Notes: generated from the sequence alone by a model not told the origin. Counted from the stretch's first letter, positions 20,910-31,823 are shown. The stretch: DNA of 64,000 bases from Diaporthe sp. PMI_573 (GCA_021399435.1 JAJTUP010000103.1:1-64000); one strand, 5' to 3'. Translations and numbers: made by a program.

Positions 20910-23639
20910 TAGACGCAAACAGCCCAGGATTACAGCCGACGACAGACAACTTGAGCAGCCTTTCGCGAGGCAATGAGTTCTTTTTCCCTACAATCTAAGG
21001 ACAGTACAGTCTTCTCCATCCGGTTTCAATCCGTTGTTTTTAGAGCTTTTGAAACAGCATCTTTGACACAACAAATTCGTACTGGGGACGACCCTAAACT
21101 TGGGACAATTGCTCTGAAACGCAACCACTGTTTGTTGCTAGCATCAATTCCTCAAACCATTTAAACTGTTAGCCTGAGCCCATTTGTGAGCTATGCATGC
21201 CCTGTCTCCTCTTCCTTTTTCATGTGTTTCGTTGATTTGGCACCGTTCCTTAGCGGCAGGTTTCGGGCAAACTTTGTAGGGCAAGGCGACGTAAATATCG
21301 CATCCTGCTACCAGGCATAACTTGAAAGTAATGTCGCACATTGTGTAGTCTTTGAAGGAGTAGGTACAAGGTATGATGAGAAGTAATACGGGAATGCATG
21401 AACGAAGTATGATGTGTTTTGTGAAAAGAAAGAAAGGGGAAAGACAAAAAGTAGAAGTGGAAAGGGGATATATTTATACCTTGGATAATCTGTCTATGGT
21501 TGGCGGAACGGAGACGGGGGAATGGTTTTCCCAATATGGACACGGTCCCCTTACCATGCCCCCGCCGGTCATTCCACAAATGGAGCTTCGAGCCACAAAA
21601 CCATGATTCTAGCAATGGCGCCTATTTCAGACTGCTTGTCATTCTTTTCTGTTTGCCATTCAAGCCGATGAATCGCCAATGATCTTGATGCAACTTAGTG
21701 AGTGGGATCTTGGGTGTTGGCAGACCTTCAAATGAAGTCACTGAGTAGGAACAAACCGAAATGAAATGTACTGCTTTGCGGCTTGTCTACCCACCGACAG
21801 CCTGCGATCCCCATTGATTACTCCTGCCAGCAAACTTTATTCCGGTTCTGTCGGAAATTGGGAAAGAAAGAATCTCCTGGATTCCCCTTATAATAATCAT
21901 TCAAAGCAACCGCGACCACTCTTTTCTACCTCCGGAGCATCGCTTGTACTGCTTGCAGATCGCAACAACAGGAGCAGAATTGGCCATCCCGCACAGATAC
22001 AGAGCTGCTATGGCTACAGCGAGGTCTCTTGCGTCATGAACTTGGCTACCAGCTTGTTGAACGGCCTCAGGGAGCACTTTTTTACAATAAAAATGAAGAC
22101 TTCTATGCCGAATTGGTTAACGATGCCACGCCTATCAACGATAGTTTAGGGTACACTGATATTTTGATGGGAAATCCCTTCTAACGCTCGTTGCCGATGC
22201 ATGAGCTGAAAGAGATTCATCTCGCTTCATCCTATCTCGAGGGCTTATGTATTTGTCTCATCTCGATGAGGAAGCACACAAGTCCCTGAAGGCCGTGGCT
22301 CAGACCTGTGGAGATAGCGTGGCCCAGGAGCTATCCGCGGATATGGCTAAGGTTGCTGAGGCGCTTGCTGAGGCGCGTACTCATAGGTGTCAACGACCGG
22401 AACAGGAAATCAATTCTTTGGTTCTACAGTGGTTTGCAGGAGCGGGAAGATGATTTAGCTTACATATGCGGGGCCCTTAAAAGACGAGAGGGGCTTCCAA
22501 CGCGAGTGAGGGAATGAACGAAAGGAATAATTGGGGCAGTGGAACGCAAAAGGGGTTTCTTTAAAGTTATTCAGATCAGAACTAAGAGCCATCCACTGGA
22601 GAATGGCGATGGAAATGGGTAAAGTCCAATGAATTGCACCAACTTTAAATGGTCGTTTGATTTCTCGCCGGGTCATGACTGTTAGTAACGTGATGTATCC
22701 CAGGCCGGTGATACGGCGTGATGGATAAACACGACATGTTCATCATTTCAGAATTATTGGGATCCCGAACGTCAAATCCATCCAAAGTAATACACAAGGA
22801 TATAAAGAGATCCCGTGTATTCTTAATGGAAGCTAAAATGTCGAGACTTTTTCTGTGAATGAGAAGACTCGGTGTCGAAGTGCAGAAGCTGCATCTGAGC
22901 GATCCAATGGTCACGAGCATGCAGTGTGGTACTGCGGAGGCGCGATCGACACACGCCATCCTCCACCCCGCCCGCGCAAAGCGGCGCCGTTCAGCCGAGC
23001 CGGGCAGATCGCAAGGCCTTCAGTAAGATGTGACATCAAGACCAGAGAGGCCGCCAGTGCCACCAAGATCACATGTCATGTCCCGGAGAAGAGTAAGGTA
23101 CGACTATGGGAAGACAATACAGACCAGGAGCTTTTCCTCACTGAATATCCGAACTAGCCGCCATAGTTCGTGTTACCTGTAGTGAGTAGGTATTGAACGA
23201 GCGAAGTCGGTCGTTACCGCGGCCGCCAATGGCTTTCTGAACGTACTTTTCTAACCTTTCAAGTGGCTTGCATTTAAGCAGACTGGCGAGATCATAGACA
23301 CCAAGACTTCATTTCATAATTCTTAATTAGGGGTTGGCTTTATCGCCCTTCCTCCGTCCCTGACCGGGTCTTGTTTTACAAATGCTGTAAGCAAAAATAC
23401 AACACAGATTCGAATGCTCGATCTCTTCATTTGGAACTAGGCCCTGTTTTTTAAATACACAAGTACTAAATTGCACTAGCAAGGAATCGCCGAACCCCAG
23501 GGGTAGGTTACGCCTTGCTGGGGAAAGGGCTACAGGCTGTAGCCCCTACCTTTCATATCTGGGGCCAGGGTCCCCCGGGATGGCCGGGACACATAGAGGT
23601 CATTACGTTGTGATGACATGGGCGTCGTAGAATACGCTA
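20910..23639. other. Gene-poor stretch with decayed coding scraps
   Basis: No intact gene is seen. At 21999-22184 one plus-strand frame reads like coding sequence (LLWLQRGLLRHELGYQLVE, then NEDFYAELVNDATPINDSLG) and then ends at TAA. A second frame at 22247-22453 also has a coding look (SADMAKVAEALAEARTH). Neither is recognised and both lack starts and neighbours. At 23527-23545 there is a near-perfect hairpin (GGGCTACAG/CTGTAGCCC). Confidence 0.4.
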
Positions 23640-24134
23640 TCGTGTAACAGAATGGTCTAGTCCTAGGAAGTGCTACAACACGTACAGCGTTTAGAAAAGA
23701 CTCTGGGATTAGAGTATGGACTTGTTTTCTAGAGTGTATCTCAGCAACTGGCCAGTCGCTATGTCCATTGGTTATCATTAAGGGGAAAACGGTCCAACAG
23801 TAGTGGTTTCCAACAGCTTTGGGTCTATACAAAGGCTGGAAGTTTACAGCAACAGCAAATGCATGGACTAATAACGAAGTGGCTATTGAATGGCTCCAGA
23901 AAGTCTTCATTCCTAATACCCAGCCTACAGACCCCTCCGAGAAGCGACTACTCATTATGGACGGCCACGGAAGCCATACAACAACGGAATTTATGTGGCA
24001 GTGCTTTCAGAGTAATACACTATTGCTCTATTTTGCCTCCTCATTCCTCTCACGTCCTTCAACCTCTCAATCTCGGAGTCTTTTCCTCCCTAAAGAGGGC
24101 CTACCGCAGACGGCTAGGTAATCTGGGCCAATAG
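23640..24134 (+). pseudogene. Fot1/pogo DDE transposase fragment
   Basis: The plus strand reads FRKDSGIRVWTCFLECISAT, then VQQ, a TAG stop, WFPTAL, then ATANAWTNNEVAIEWLQKVF, LLIMDGHGSHTTTEFMWQCF (the second Asp region) and, after a frameshift near 24030, PPHSSHVLQPLNLGVFSSLK. In the intact copy at 14.9 kb the stop position is Gln (IQQQWFP), so this is CAG-to-TAG, a RIP-type change. In the last motif the expected third catalytic Asp is Asn (QPLN instead of QPLD), a further loss. Both ends are missing. Confidence 0.9.
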
Positions 24135-24148
24135 TCACCCTGGTGCCA

Positions 24149-24192
24149 TACAGCCACCAAAACATACAGCCACCAAACATACAGCCACCAAA
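24149..24192 (+). repeat. Three tandem copies of a 15-16 bp unit
   Basis: The unit ACATACAGCCACCAA is present three times in a row with small spacing changes. It lies between the Fot1 scrap and the start of the next gene. Confidence 0.85.
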
Positions 24193-24221
24193 TTGTAACA
24201 TTAGCGCTATCTACCACGGCC

Positions 24222-25133
24222 ATGAGTACCATCACATCACCCAATTCTCTCGGGAGCCTTTGTTTAACAACACCTCAGCTACCCCTCATAGCTGGCGTAT
24301 CTACAGTATCGGCAGTGTAAGTTTTGACTAGTTTCCTCTGAGGATGCTACTAAGCCATTGTTGTTTTAGGTACGATCGCCCGTTTTGGAACAAGTGCCAG
24401 GCACATCTCTTCTTCGTTAATCCAGCATTTGAACCTACCACGTTTAACTTTGATCAGGGTAGTTGCTTTGAGCAACAAATCGCTGAATTCCTAGTTCCTG
24501 CCGGTGCACCAAATGGAGAGGCGTACTTGATTTGGTGAGCCCCTACATTCCTAAAGACGAAGGCTCTCGTACGCTAATATGATCTATAGGGATTGCGAGG
24601 GTCTTTCGCCGATATGTATACAAGTTATCATCTCTCAGGGCCAGAATAGTGCTGACCCGAACTCTACACAAAACGGCGACATCATCTGTGTGCCCGACGC
24701 AAAGAATACAGGAGTACCTTCCGGGAATAGCTCGCTGCACAGACCTGGATTAGCACCGACGCAGGCTTCTGGATGGGACTGGCCGATATCATCGAGCATT
24801 TCCGTCACGGATATGCCGCATGCAATCACACCATCATTCCCGGACGTGACGTCTAACCTAGAGGCTGGGAACTGGGATACAACCACAAGCCGTACAGGCA
24901 CTCACACCTTAAGCACAACCCAGTCTATTGAGACACAATTCAATACGAAGACCTCTGATCAATCCAATGACAAGACAGGTGATGGTATATTTATATTTGG
25001 CTTCCCCGGTGTCAGCTCCGCCACTCGAATGTTGACGATTCCGGGCTTTGGGTCAAAAGTGCTAACGTTTACTCGAACCATCACAACGTTACTTACTACA
25101 ACAGTTCCAAGCCCAGATTCGCAAAATGCTTAA
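24222..25133 (+). CDS. Unrecognised Ser/Thr-rich protein, possibly secreted
   Basis: Three exons (24222-24316, 24370-24534, 24590-25133) with 53- and 55-bp GT-AG introns keep frame and give 267 residues. The Trp codon is rebuilt by the second splice (LIW-DCEG). The N-terminus contains a weakly hydrophobic stretch (LPLIAGVSTVSA) that might act as a signal. The core has paired Cys (NKCQAHLFF, QGSCFEQQ, DCEGLSPICIQ, DIICVPD) and segments such as FNFDQGSCF and VPAGAPNGEAYLIW. This resembles small extracellular fungal proteins whose beta-rich core is followed by a Ser/Thr-rich tail, but I do not recognise a named family. The C-terminal peptide MLTIPGFGSKVLTFT is duplicated at 10.7 kb. No GPI site is evident. 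The start was chosen because it alone keeps frame with the exon 2 core. Confidence 0.6.
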
Positions 25134-25245
25134 ATATTGTCTAACATATGTTATGAATTCTTGTAAACGACTAAACAAAACTGTGGAATTCCGATTCTAG
25201 TATGGAGATCGAGGCATAGCGAGTGCTCACTACACTGGTAAATCC

Positions 25246-25503
25246 TTGGATGGTCTCTTTGAAACAGCTCGCTGGGCTGGCTGGACCCACAGCGAGCGCA
25301 CACGCGATCTCAAGGCCTGGGTCTGGGCCTACGGCTATGACATCGAGAAAGATGGCAGAGACCGCCACTGGCTTTGCAAACTCTGTGTGCAAAAGAGAAG
25401 CCACAAGCCAGCTGCGTACAAGGAAAAAGGCACAGTAAATATGATGGACCACCTCTACAAAGCCCACCAGATCACCGCACCTGCCAGCCAGCCCAAGGGG
25501 TGA
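25246..25503 (+). pseudogene. hAT transposase N-terminal BED zinc-finger fragment
   Basis: The frame reads FETARWAGWTHSERTRDLKA, WVWAYGYDIEKDG, HWLCKLCVQK and then MMDHLYKAHQI. The W-x-C-x2-C ... H-L-x3-H order is that of the BED finger at the N-terminus of fungal hAT transposases. It stops at a TGA without the catalytic domain, so it is an isolated 5' remnant of yet another hAT copy. Confidence 0.75.
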
Positions 25504-25580
25504 ACAAAAAGGGGTGGAACCGAGCATTTTATGAAACACGATAGTATTGCCGCTGAGGCAGATTGGATAATGAGGTAGTT

Positions 25581-25755
25581 AGTTATCCCCACAGAAAGAA
25601 TGTGCGCCTTGAATTCTGACTAAGATTACACCGCCATCTGCATTTTTTGTCCACTCGCCCCAGTTAACTATGGCGACTACGCCTGGGCCCCAAATCTTAT
25701 CCATTAACCAGCTGTCTGAGAGTGCAATGGCTGCCAATTCCGGGCCCCGAAGTGG
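25581..25755 (-). repeat. 175-bp inverted duplicate of 31286-31460
   Basis: The two stretches are reverse complements with about seven differences, mostly transitions. In the sense that reads as protein, both give PELAAIALS, SWLMD, IWGPG and WGEWTKNADGGVILV with few substitutions. Both start at an HFGAR-encoding junction with LINE sequence. Confidence 0.92.
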
Positions 25756-25920
25756 TTGGTTGGGAGAAGCCCAAAGGTTTTGACTAGGTACGAGATCCTC
25801 TCTGTAATGACTGATTCTATTACGTTGCTAAGCGTCGCTAGCAAAGATATTGGCCTCTAGGCTTTTGCCATAGTGTAGTCGTCCTTGCCCGGTTTCTTGA
25901 GCGGTATGATCTTCGCGTGC
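25745..25920 (-). pseudogene. LINE reverse-transcriptase N-terminal fragment
   Basis: The minus strand reads KIIPLKKPGKDDYTMAKA, a TAG stop where Trp is expected, then RPISLLATLSNVIES, then FGLLPTNHFGAR. These are the first blocks of a Tad/I-type non-LTR reverse transcriptase (P-L-K-K-P-G-K-x-D, R-P-I-S-L-L, N-H-F-G-x-R). The homology ends at HFGAR and joins the 175-bp repeat. The stop is TGG-to-TAG, RIP-like. Confidence 0.8.
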
Positions 25921-26076
25921 CTCTACTGGTCGGGCATCTCCCCTTCTGCACGCACAAGGCTGGTACCTCGGTCCGTTCACTTCTCATTGCTCTCCGGTGT
26001 ATTTCCCACTGACTTTGTTTTCCCAGCTGATGTGACCCTCTTGAAGCATAGGTCGGAATCTAATCATCGCAACACC

Positions 26077-27044
26077 CTAGTCGCTGTCCCAACCGCTGAC
26101 GAGTCCATGCGGGACGTCCACCGTATGCTGAAGCGATGTCTGCGAGTCTGACGGACCAGTGTTTTGCAGAGGCTCATTCCGACATCCTGAATTCTTCTCA
26201 CGAATAGAGAGGCCCCAAATCTGTCGAATAGGCAAGATTACTTCGACGGGAACGCATGAGAAGTACGCAACCTGCACTATTAGCTTTTTCCCCCCGTAGG
26301 TCACACAGCATACTTACCAGTGAGAACCAGCGGTGATGGTTGATGCGCAATGTGAACCACACAATCAGGAGAATCAGGAGAATCAGGAGGTGCAGGACGT
26401 TGGCCACCAGCGTTCCGACAAGGCAGCCTCGAAGAGCCCGGAGATCCACAGGCGATGCCTCAATTTCTTGTCGACACTGCTTCCAAAGTGCAAAACACTC
26501 CCATGCGGACCACATCCGACAGCCGAAAATCGTGAGCAAGACAAGGACCTTCGCCCCAACTGGACTCAGTCGGCTTAGTGGGACACTTCCAACAAGGAGG
26601 CCAAGAACTACCTTGTCACACGTAATTGCAGCGATCTTGCATTTCGGCCCTGTATCGGCCCATATACGGGTCCACCAAAACCGCTGACAAAATCAGTTCA
26701 AATTTCAAATCTCTGGTGAAGCGACATACCTCGCCCGATAGAGTAAAGTAGAGTCCGAAGTGTATGACGTATAAGTCGAGGCCCGGTTTGACGTATCTCG
26801 GTGCAAGAAGGAGAAGCACAACACTAGGAATGACTGCCGCTATACACCCGAACACAAAAAGATAGAGGAAGGCGCGGGAATCTTGCAGCAAGGGCGATCT
26901 CTGGCCTGAGACTTTGCGTTTCTTGCGCCTTGTGAGTAGCACGGCAAGGATGTGGAGTGCTGTCAAGAGATGAGCCAACGCAAATACAAGAATATAGGAG
27001 ATACGCCATCTTATGGAGCCTTCCTGCAATGTGATGTTGTTCAT
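26077..27044 (-). CDS. Multi-pass integral membrane protein of unknown function
   Basis: Three minus-strand exons (27044-26730, 26683-26318, 26271-26077) with 46-bp introns (GTATGT...CAG and GTAAGT...CAG) are all in phase 0 and give 291 residues. About six or seven hydrophobic segments are visible: ISYILVFALAHLLTALHILA, FLYLFVFGCIAAVIPSVVLL, YVIHFGLYFTL, VVLGLLVGSVPLS, VGAKVLVLLTIFGC, VANVLHLLILLILLIVWFTL and VAYFSCVPVEVILPI. Basic residues (TRRKKRK) lie in the first loop, and the C-terminal tail is polar. I do not recognise the family; a seven-helix fungal receptor-like or small transporter-like protein are both possible. The structure is intact, in contrast with its transposon-scrap neighbours. 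Confidence 0.7.
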
Positions 27045-27642
27045 TTTGAGCTGTTGTTTTTGCTGGCTGGAACGGCTGCGTTCAAATGGTGTGATGCGGG
27101 TAAGTTGAAAGGCAGAGTGGGGTGGTGTTTCGCTGAGAAGGTAAGAAAGACAGCATTTACATCAATATTGCAGAGCGAGAAGGGGGTCCGGTTAATAAGC
27201 ATTGAGACGCAGTCCTCAACCAGGGGTGCATAAGCAACTGGTTCAAGGCTATGCTTTGTAAGGAGGCCCTGCCCTGCAAGAATCCAAATGAGGGAGGTAG
27301 GGGTTTGACGATCCCATGCTCAAGGTTGTATTCTCAGAATAAACGTGGCCCGGGGGGAAGGTGTGCCAGGACAGTTGGGCCCAGTTACCCGGCGTTTGTC
27401 ACTTTCTTTTCGCTTCTCTGCTTGGTCTCAGCTTTGCCTGTCCTTCTTATCTGTCACTCTCCCTTTTCTGCACCCTTGACCCATCACATATTCAAAGTTG
27501 CACCTGCCTGGTGGTTGCGCACTGAGGCCTATCCAGCCCCTTTCATCACCTAATTTTTCACACCTACAACAATAGAACGCGAACACACGGCAACTACATC
27601 TACGCTCTTTATCGATGAAGACTGTCCGTAGCTAATAGGTAT
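27045..27642. other. Intergenic stretch
   Basis: Probably carries the promoter of the membrane-protein gene at its left side. No coding sequence is supported. Confidence 0.4.
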
Positions 27643-28212
27643 TCAATTGGGTATTGAGAATAGAAGGTCCTCCATGGAAACCCACTTTCGAGAGACGGAC
27701 CTTGGGTTATGGTGATGATGGCTTGGTCTGCCGAGCCTAGTGTACCCCGTAATCACCTGAATAAATCGTTCCGGCTCATCGTGGATGTCGAAGGGACGCC
27801 CACAGATTGTAAATGCGTGGACGTACCGACGCGTCGGCTGGCATGAGAAAGCATCCCGTACGTATCGACTGATCTGGAGAAGCGTCCCGTTTTTGTCTCG
27901 GTTGGATTCCTTGAGCTCGCCGATCACTCTAACATCTTTCCAGTCGTGGGCGGAGTCTGATGTCTGCCTATCGTTTCGCTTCACAAAGAGATCAATCTGA
28001 CGCTTAGCTTCAGCACCGACAAGGTCTTTCGGGCTCGTTGTCGTGTAGTAATAGCCCCGTTCATCCGAGAGAAACTCCTCCTGGAATTGAAACCACCAGT
28101 CCAGAACCTCGGCTTGCACGGGCGGGTTGGGGAAATCCGTCCATCTGCCGTCCTTGTGTCGGCTCTTCATCGCCTGGTAGATAGACGTGGAAGATGCATG
28201 TGCATACAACAT
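27643..28212 (-). pseudogene. FunK1-type protein kinase fragment
   Basis: The frame holds blocks found ahead of the catalytic core of the fungal FunK1 family: DVRVIGELKESN, then LLQISRYVRDAFSCQPTRRY, VHAFTICG and FDIHDEPERFIQVITGYTRL. In the family a segment with W-x-F-D-R-x-G-x-x-x-S lies between the last two blocks; here it is missing (ICGRPFDIH), an internal deletion of about 15 residues. The catalytic loop and later core are absent and the frame ends at 27643. It is a truncated copy, not a working kinase. Confidence 0.75.
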
Positions 28213-29492
28213 CGTCTATACCAGTAGGAATATTGTAAAATCGGAATGGTATGGTGTCGTATTACCTCGATCGGAAAATATGGGGTAAGAACATAATGAA
28301 GGAACTGTCACGAGTTGCTAATGCGCCAATCGCCAAACCCTCGGCAGAGACTTTTCAGACTTTTCCTTTTCGCTTTTTGTGTCGTCCCCATCCGTTCTAA
28401 ATTAATCATATGAAAAATCGCTCAGCATAGAAAACGTGATTTTGGGATGTTGTCGGTTGCGTGTAGTGTTTAAGGGCAGCTTGGGCGGGCCGATGGGTTT
28501 TCAGCGGTATTTTGTACTCTTTGGAATCAGATGTGGTTTGCGCTGATGAAATAAGTTTTGAAGTTCAACAATCCTACAATACTTCCTTGGTGGTTGCAGA
28601 GAAGAACGTTTTCGTTGCTCAAAAGTACACATCGTAACCAGACATATTAGATAAACTGTTACAGTACAGTACTGTACAGTACATACATATAAGACTTGCT
28701 TTTTACACTTTCTAAACAGCCCAGTATTCCGCTGAGCGTAGTGTATTTGTGTAGTGGAAAGATGACGAAGCTTCTCAAGGGACAAAATTGTTTGAAGTGT
28801 TCTCAGCCTGGACCAATGTGACTTGCCAGATGTCAGAGCGACTGAGGGGAGTGGTGGAACGAGATGTGATCTTGTGTTGTGATGCGCTCTGGAAGTTTTA
28901 CAAGGCCGCGTTTGACAGGTAGTTCGCCTGTCCTTGGGGGGTATAGCAAGTAGAGACTAGCGAAAGAACGTACTTCTGTTGATGGTTCGATTTCTAAAGT
29001 ACTTTAACTATAGTATGCTGTCAGGGTATTGGAAGTTGGTACATGTAATGTATTTATTTATAATCAATTCACTCAATGACGTGTTCTAGCAAAGTACTAA
29101 ACTGTTGTAATGCGAGTACAGTATACTGACAAAGAAAAAGTACACTTGAAAGACTATTGCAAAGGACTCGATTTCTAATAGCACTTATCGGAAAAGACCT
29201 GGTTTGCCAGGCCCTTTAGAAAAATGTAACCTTATGTGCACCTTCCCACGGCCAGTGTCACCATAGCAAGTAGACCCATAAAAAACTTTGTATAATATAC
29301 TACTATTGGTCTTTGTAAATTTTGTCTAGGACTACCTATGCTTTATCCATCCCCTTGTAACCTGTGTTATTCTTAGACCGACCTGTTTCAGGGTCTTCGT
29401 TCCTCCCTCAACCCTTCTCACCCGGTGCTTTTCCTCTCATTCTCTTTCCTAACTTCTACAACAAGTCTTACTATCAAACCTTTCCATTTGCC
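28213..29492. other. AT-rich intergenic stretch
   Basis: No gene is supported. It contains the 14-bp perfect palindrome GTACAGTACTGTAC at 28664-28677 within a run of CAGTAC words, and many AGTACTT words. Confidence 0.4.
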
Positions 29493-30341
29493 ATGGCCGC
29501 CACAGACACAAACCAGAAGCAGGAGCTCTCTACCTACTGGCCACAGTCCGAGTCAAGCCCGCCGTCGCCATGGGGTCTCCCGCTCACAATGGTTGCTATT
29601 GGCAAGATAGTTGCAGCCGAGACTCTGGATATGGATGATCAAGTTTTCCGATATCAGAACTGGACTGGCCAGATCCAGATTCCCATCCACACCCCCGAGT
29701 GACTATCTGACAACTTTCCTGGCATGCTTGACACCCTCCACGCCGGCGCCTTGGCCCTGGATATCTCTCGCTTCCACAGAGGGGGCGGCCTGTCACCGGA
29801 TGAGTGGGAGGAGCAGTGGTTTAGCATTAACTGCGAGCCACACTTCAGCTATGTCCCCTGTGCTCTATCCAGCAGCGATGAAGTTGCCTATAAGCGTCTG
29901 GCCTGGATACAATACGATGCCTTGACTCCGTCAGCCCCTCCAGTCCTTCTATTATATCAGTGATTTAATAACTTACCTATTGATAGTATATCTGAGCGAC
30001 TCTGTGCCAACCTCCCTTCCCGATTCCCTGTCACACCACCCTTTGTAACCTTCAACGGCTTCGTCGACACCGGCAAGTTCCCCCTTGCCGACAACCCAGG
30101 CATCGGGCTACACGAGATCACGCGCAATTCATCAGCTGTCTTTAAGGTCTGGTCGAGATTCGCAGTCACAGGTGCAGCTGCTACACCTAAGACCGGGTGG
30201 TATGCGAATTATATATACGCCATGCTGCCCAACTGTAAGCCACACATGAAGCAAAAGTGCAGCGACTATGGTGCCGAGACGACCCCGTTCCGCAAACATG
30301 GAAAGAAGGCCTACGTCACTGGGTACCTCTGGGGTTTCTGA
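29493..30341 (+). pseudogene. Unknown gene with two in-frame TGA codons
   Basis: From the ATG at 29493 a single frame of 283 codons reaches a TGA at 30339 and looks coding throughout: STYWPQSESSPPSPWGLP, LDTLHAGALALDISRFHRGG, LSPDEWEEQWFSINCEPHF, FVTFNGFVDTGKFPLADN, FKVWSRFAVTG and GKKAYVTGYLWGF. It is interrupted only by TGA at 29700-29702 and TGA at 29961-29963. A 27-bp splice could remove the second, but that is too short for a fungal intron. Both may be CGA-to-TGA changes. I do not recognise the family. The 3' end abuts an antisense LINE fragment. Either a recently inactivated gene or a readthrough case. Confidence 0.55.
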
Positions 30342-30344
30342 CTC

Positions 30345-31282
30345 ACCGCAGGCTTTTCAGACCGGAGTCGACTCCATGGTGCCTTCGTGCGTCCGCCGTA
30401 CCATACCTCCGCCCCATAGAGTAGGGATGGGAGAACGCATGTCTTGACCGCCCTCCGGAGTTGTGCCGCCGGCGGTCCGTATTTCGTGTTCGCTAAGCCG
30501 CGCAAGTGTGCAGCGACCTTCTGCGCTTTCGCCGCTCTTTCCTGTACATGGCGCCTGAACGTGAGTTTCCTGTCTAGGAAGACGCCCAGCCAGCGTAATG
30601 CCGGTAGTATTCGGGTCCCCCGTTTCGTCTCCTTTGGGTCCTCGATCGGGACGGGCTGCACAGCGAAGCCTTCCCGTACCTCCACCGGCGGGTTATTATC
30701 CCGCTTTGATTTGGTGATATGTAGAAGCTCGCACTTCTCTGGGGCAAAGAAGACCTTGTTCTCGTCTCCCCATTGAAGGATTAGCCGGGCATCCTCTGCC
30801 AGTAGGTCTGCGTTTTCCTCCAGGGTGCGACATTGTCTCGTCACAGAGAGATCATCCGCGTACCCAAACGCCAGCCCTGGGCGTAGGAGCAGCAGCTCCG
30901 CGAGGTAGAGCAAGTAGATGATTGGCGACCACGGTGAGCCCTGGGGCGTGCCACAGTCGACTTCCATAGGGCTAGTTACCACTCCGTCCAGTCGCACCTG
31001 TACCCTCCGGTCCGTGAGAAAGCTATCGATAAGTCTCAGGGTGTTAATGTCCCACCCCTGCTGCCGGAGCCGGCGGAGGAGCCGGCGCCTTAGCAAGGCG
31101 TCGAAGGCGCCCTGCACGTCCATGGTGAGGATGGACACCACTCGCCGCATGGCGAGAGCCCACTCTGTGTCGTGGAGGAAGGAGGCCACGAGGTCCGTGG
31201 CAGAGCGGCCCGGGAGTGCCCCCGCTTGCTGTGGGCTAACGATCCCAGCCTTGACCGCCGCCCACATCATTCGCTTGGCCAT
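30345..31282 (-). pseudogene. Tad-like LINE reverse transcriptase, truncated at both ends
   Basis: The frame carries central to late RT blocks: QAGALPGRSATDLVASFLHD, VSILTMDVQGAFDALLRRRL (catalytic Asp of motif A), PMEVDCGTPQGSPWSPIIYL, LAFGYADDLSVTR (catalytic YADD), LILQWGDENKVFFAPEKCEL and LRWLGVFLDRKLTFRRHV. The order is that of a non-LTR retrotransposon RT. The N-terminal blocks and the RNase H region are missing. The last residues (about PAVSQKPQRYPVT) come from flanking sequence, that is the antisense of the 3' end of the unknown gene at 29493-30341. The frame is free of stops, unlike the other scraps. Confidence 0.9.
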
Positions 31283-31285
31283 GGT

Positions 31286-31460
31286 CCACTTCGGAGCCCG
31301 GAATTGGCAGCCATTGCACTCTCAGGCAGCTGGTTAATGGATAGGATTTGGGGTCCAGGCATAGTCGCCATAGTTAGCTGGGGCGAGTGGACAAAAAATG
31401 CAGATGGCGGTGTAATCTTAGTCAGAATTCAAGGCGCCCATTCTTTCTGTGGGGATAACT
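31286..31460 (+). repeat. 175-bp inverted duplicate of 25581-25755
   Basis: Here the coding-like sense is on the plus strand, directly against the antisense LINE RT. About 96 percent identity with the other copy by eye. Confidence 0.92.
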
Positions 31461-31538
31461 ACAGGGTAGGCTAACATGGAGAACATTTGCTTATCCTCGT
31501 CGATCTACACCGATAGCCACTGTTTTGGGTAGCATACT

Positions 31539-31823
31539 AGTAATTGGCCTATTAGCCGCCAGAAGGCGTTGAATCACCCGGAAATCCAGCCAGATCGAGA
31601 GAAGCGGAGGGCCGAAGCCGAGCCAGAAAATGGCGATAGTGACCCCGAGGTCACACGGGATTACATACTGAAGCTGGCCGAAAACACCGACCCAGCGAAA
31701 AGATTTCGGGCGAGGACTATCGCCAACCAATTTGAAGAATTGCAAGCCAGAATTGCTTTTCTGGAGCAAGAGAATTCTGAGCTAAAGGCAATTGTGCAAG
31801 GATGCTGCAGATCTGTTCAATAA
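31539..31823 (+). pseudogene. Fot1/pogo transposase C-terminal fragment
   Basis: The plus strand reads SNWPISRQKALNHPEIQPD, then TRDYILKLAENTDPAKRFRA and a coiled coil (LQARIAFLEQENSELKAIV). This is the tail that follows the DDE core in fungal Fot1/pogo transposases; the copy at 12.4 kb shows the equivalent GNWPILQAKALRHPEIQAD. The core is absent. Confidence 0.8.

Noticed and set aside
23527..23545. GGGCTACAG/CTGTAGCCC hairpin as a terminator or TIR
   Set aside because: Eukaryotic context, and no matching partner at the other side of the Fot1 scrap.
28660..28685. CAGTAC palindrome as an operator
   Set aside because: No gene start nearby and the word is part of a low-complexity run.
29960..29986. 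27-bp intron removing the second TGA of the unknown gene
   Set aside because: It has GT and AG ends, but 27 bp is below the size needed for splicing in known fungi.
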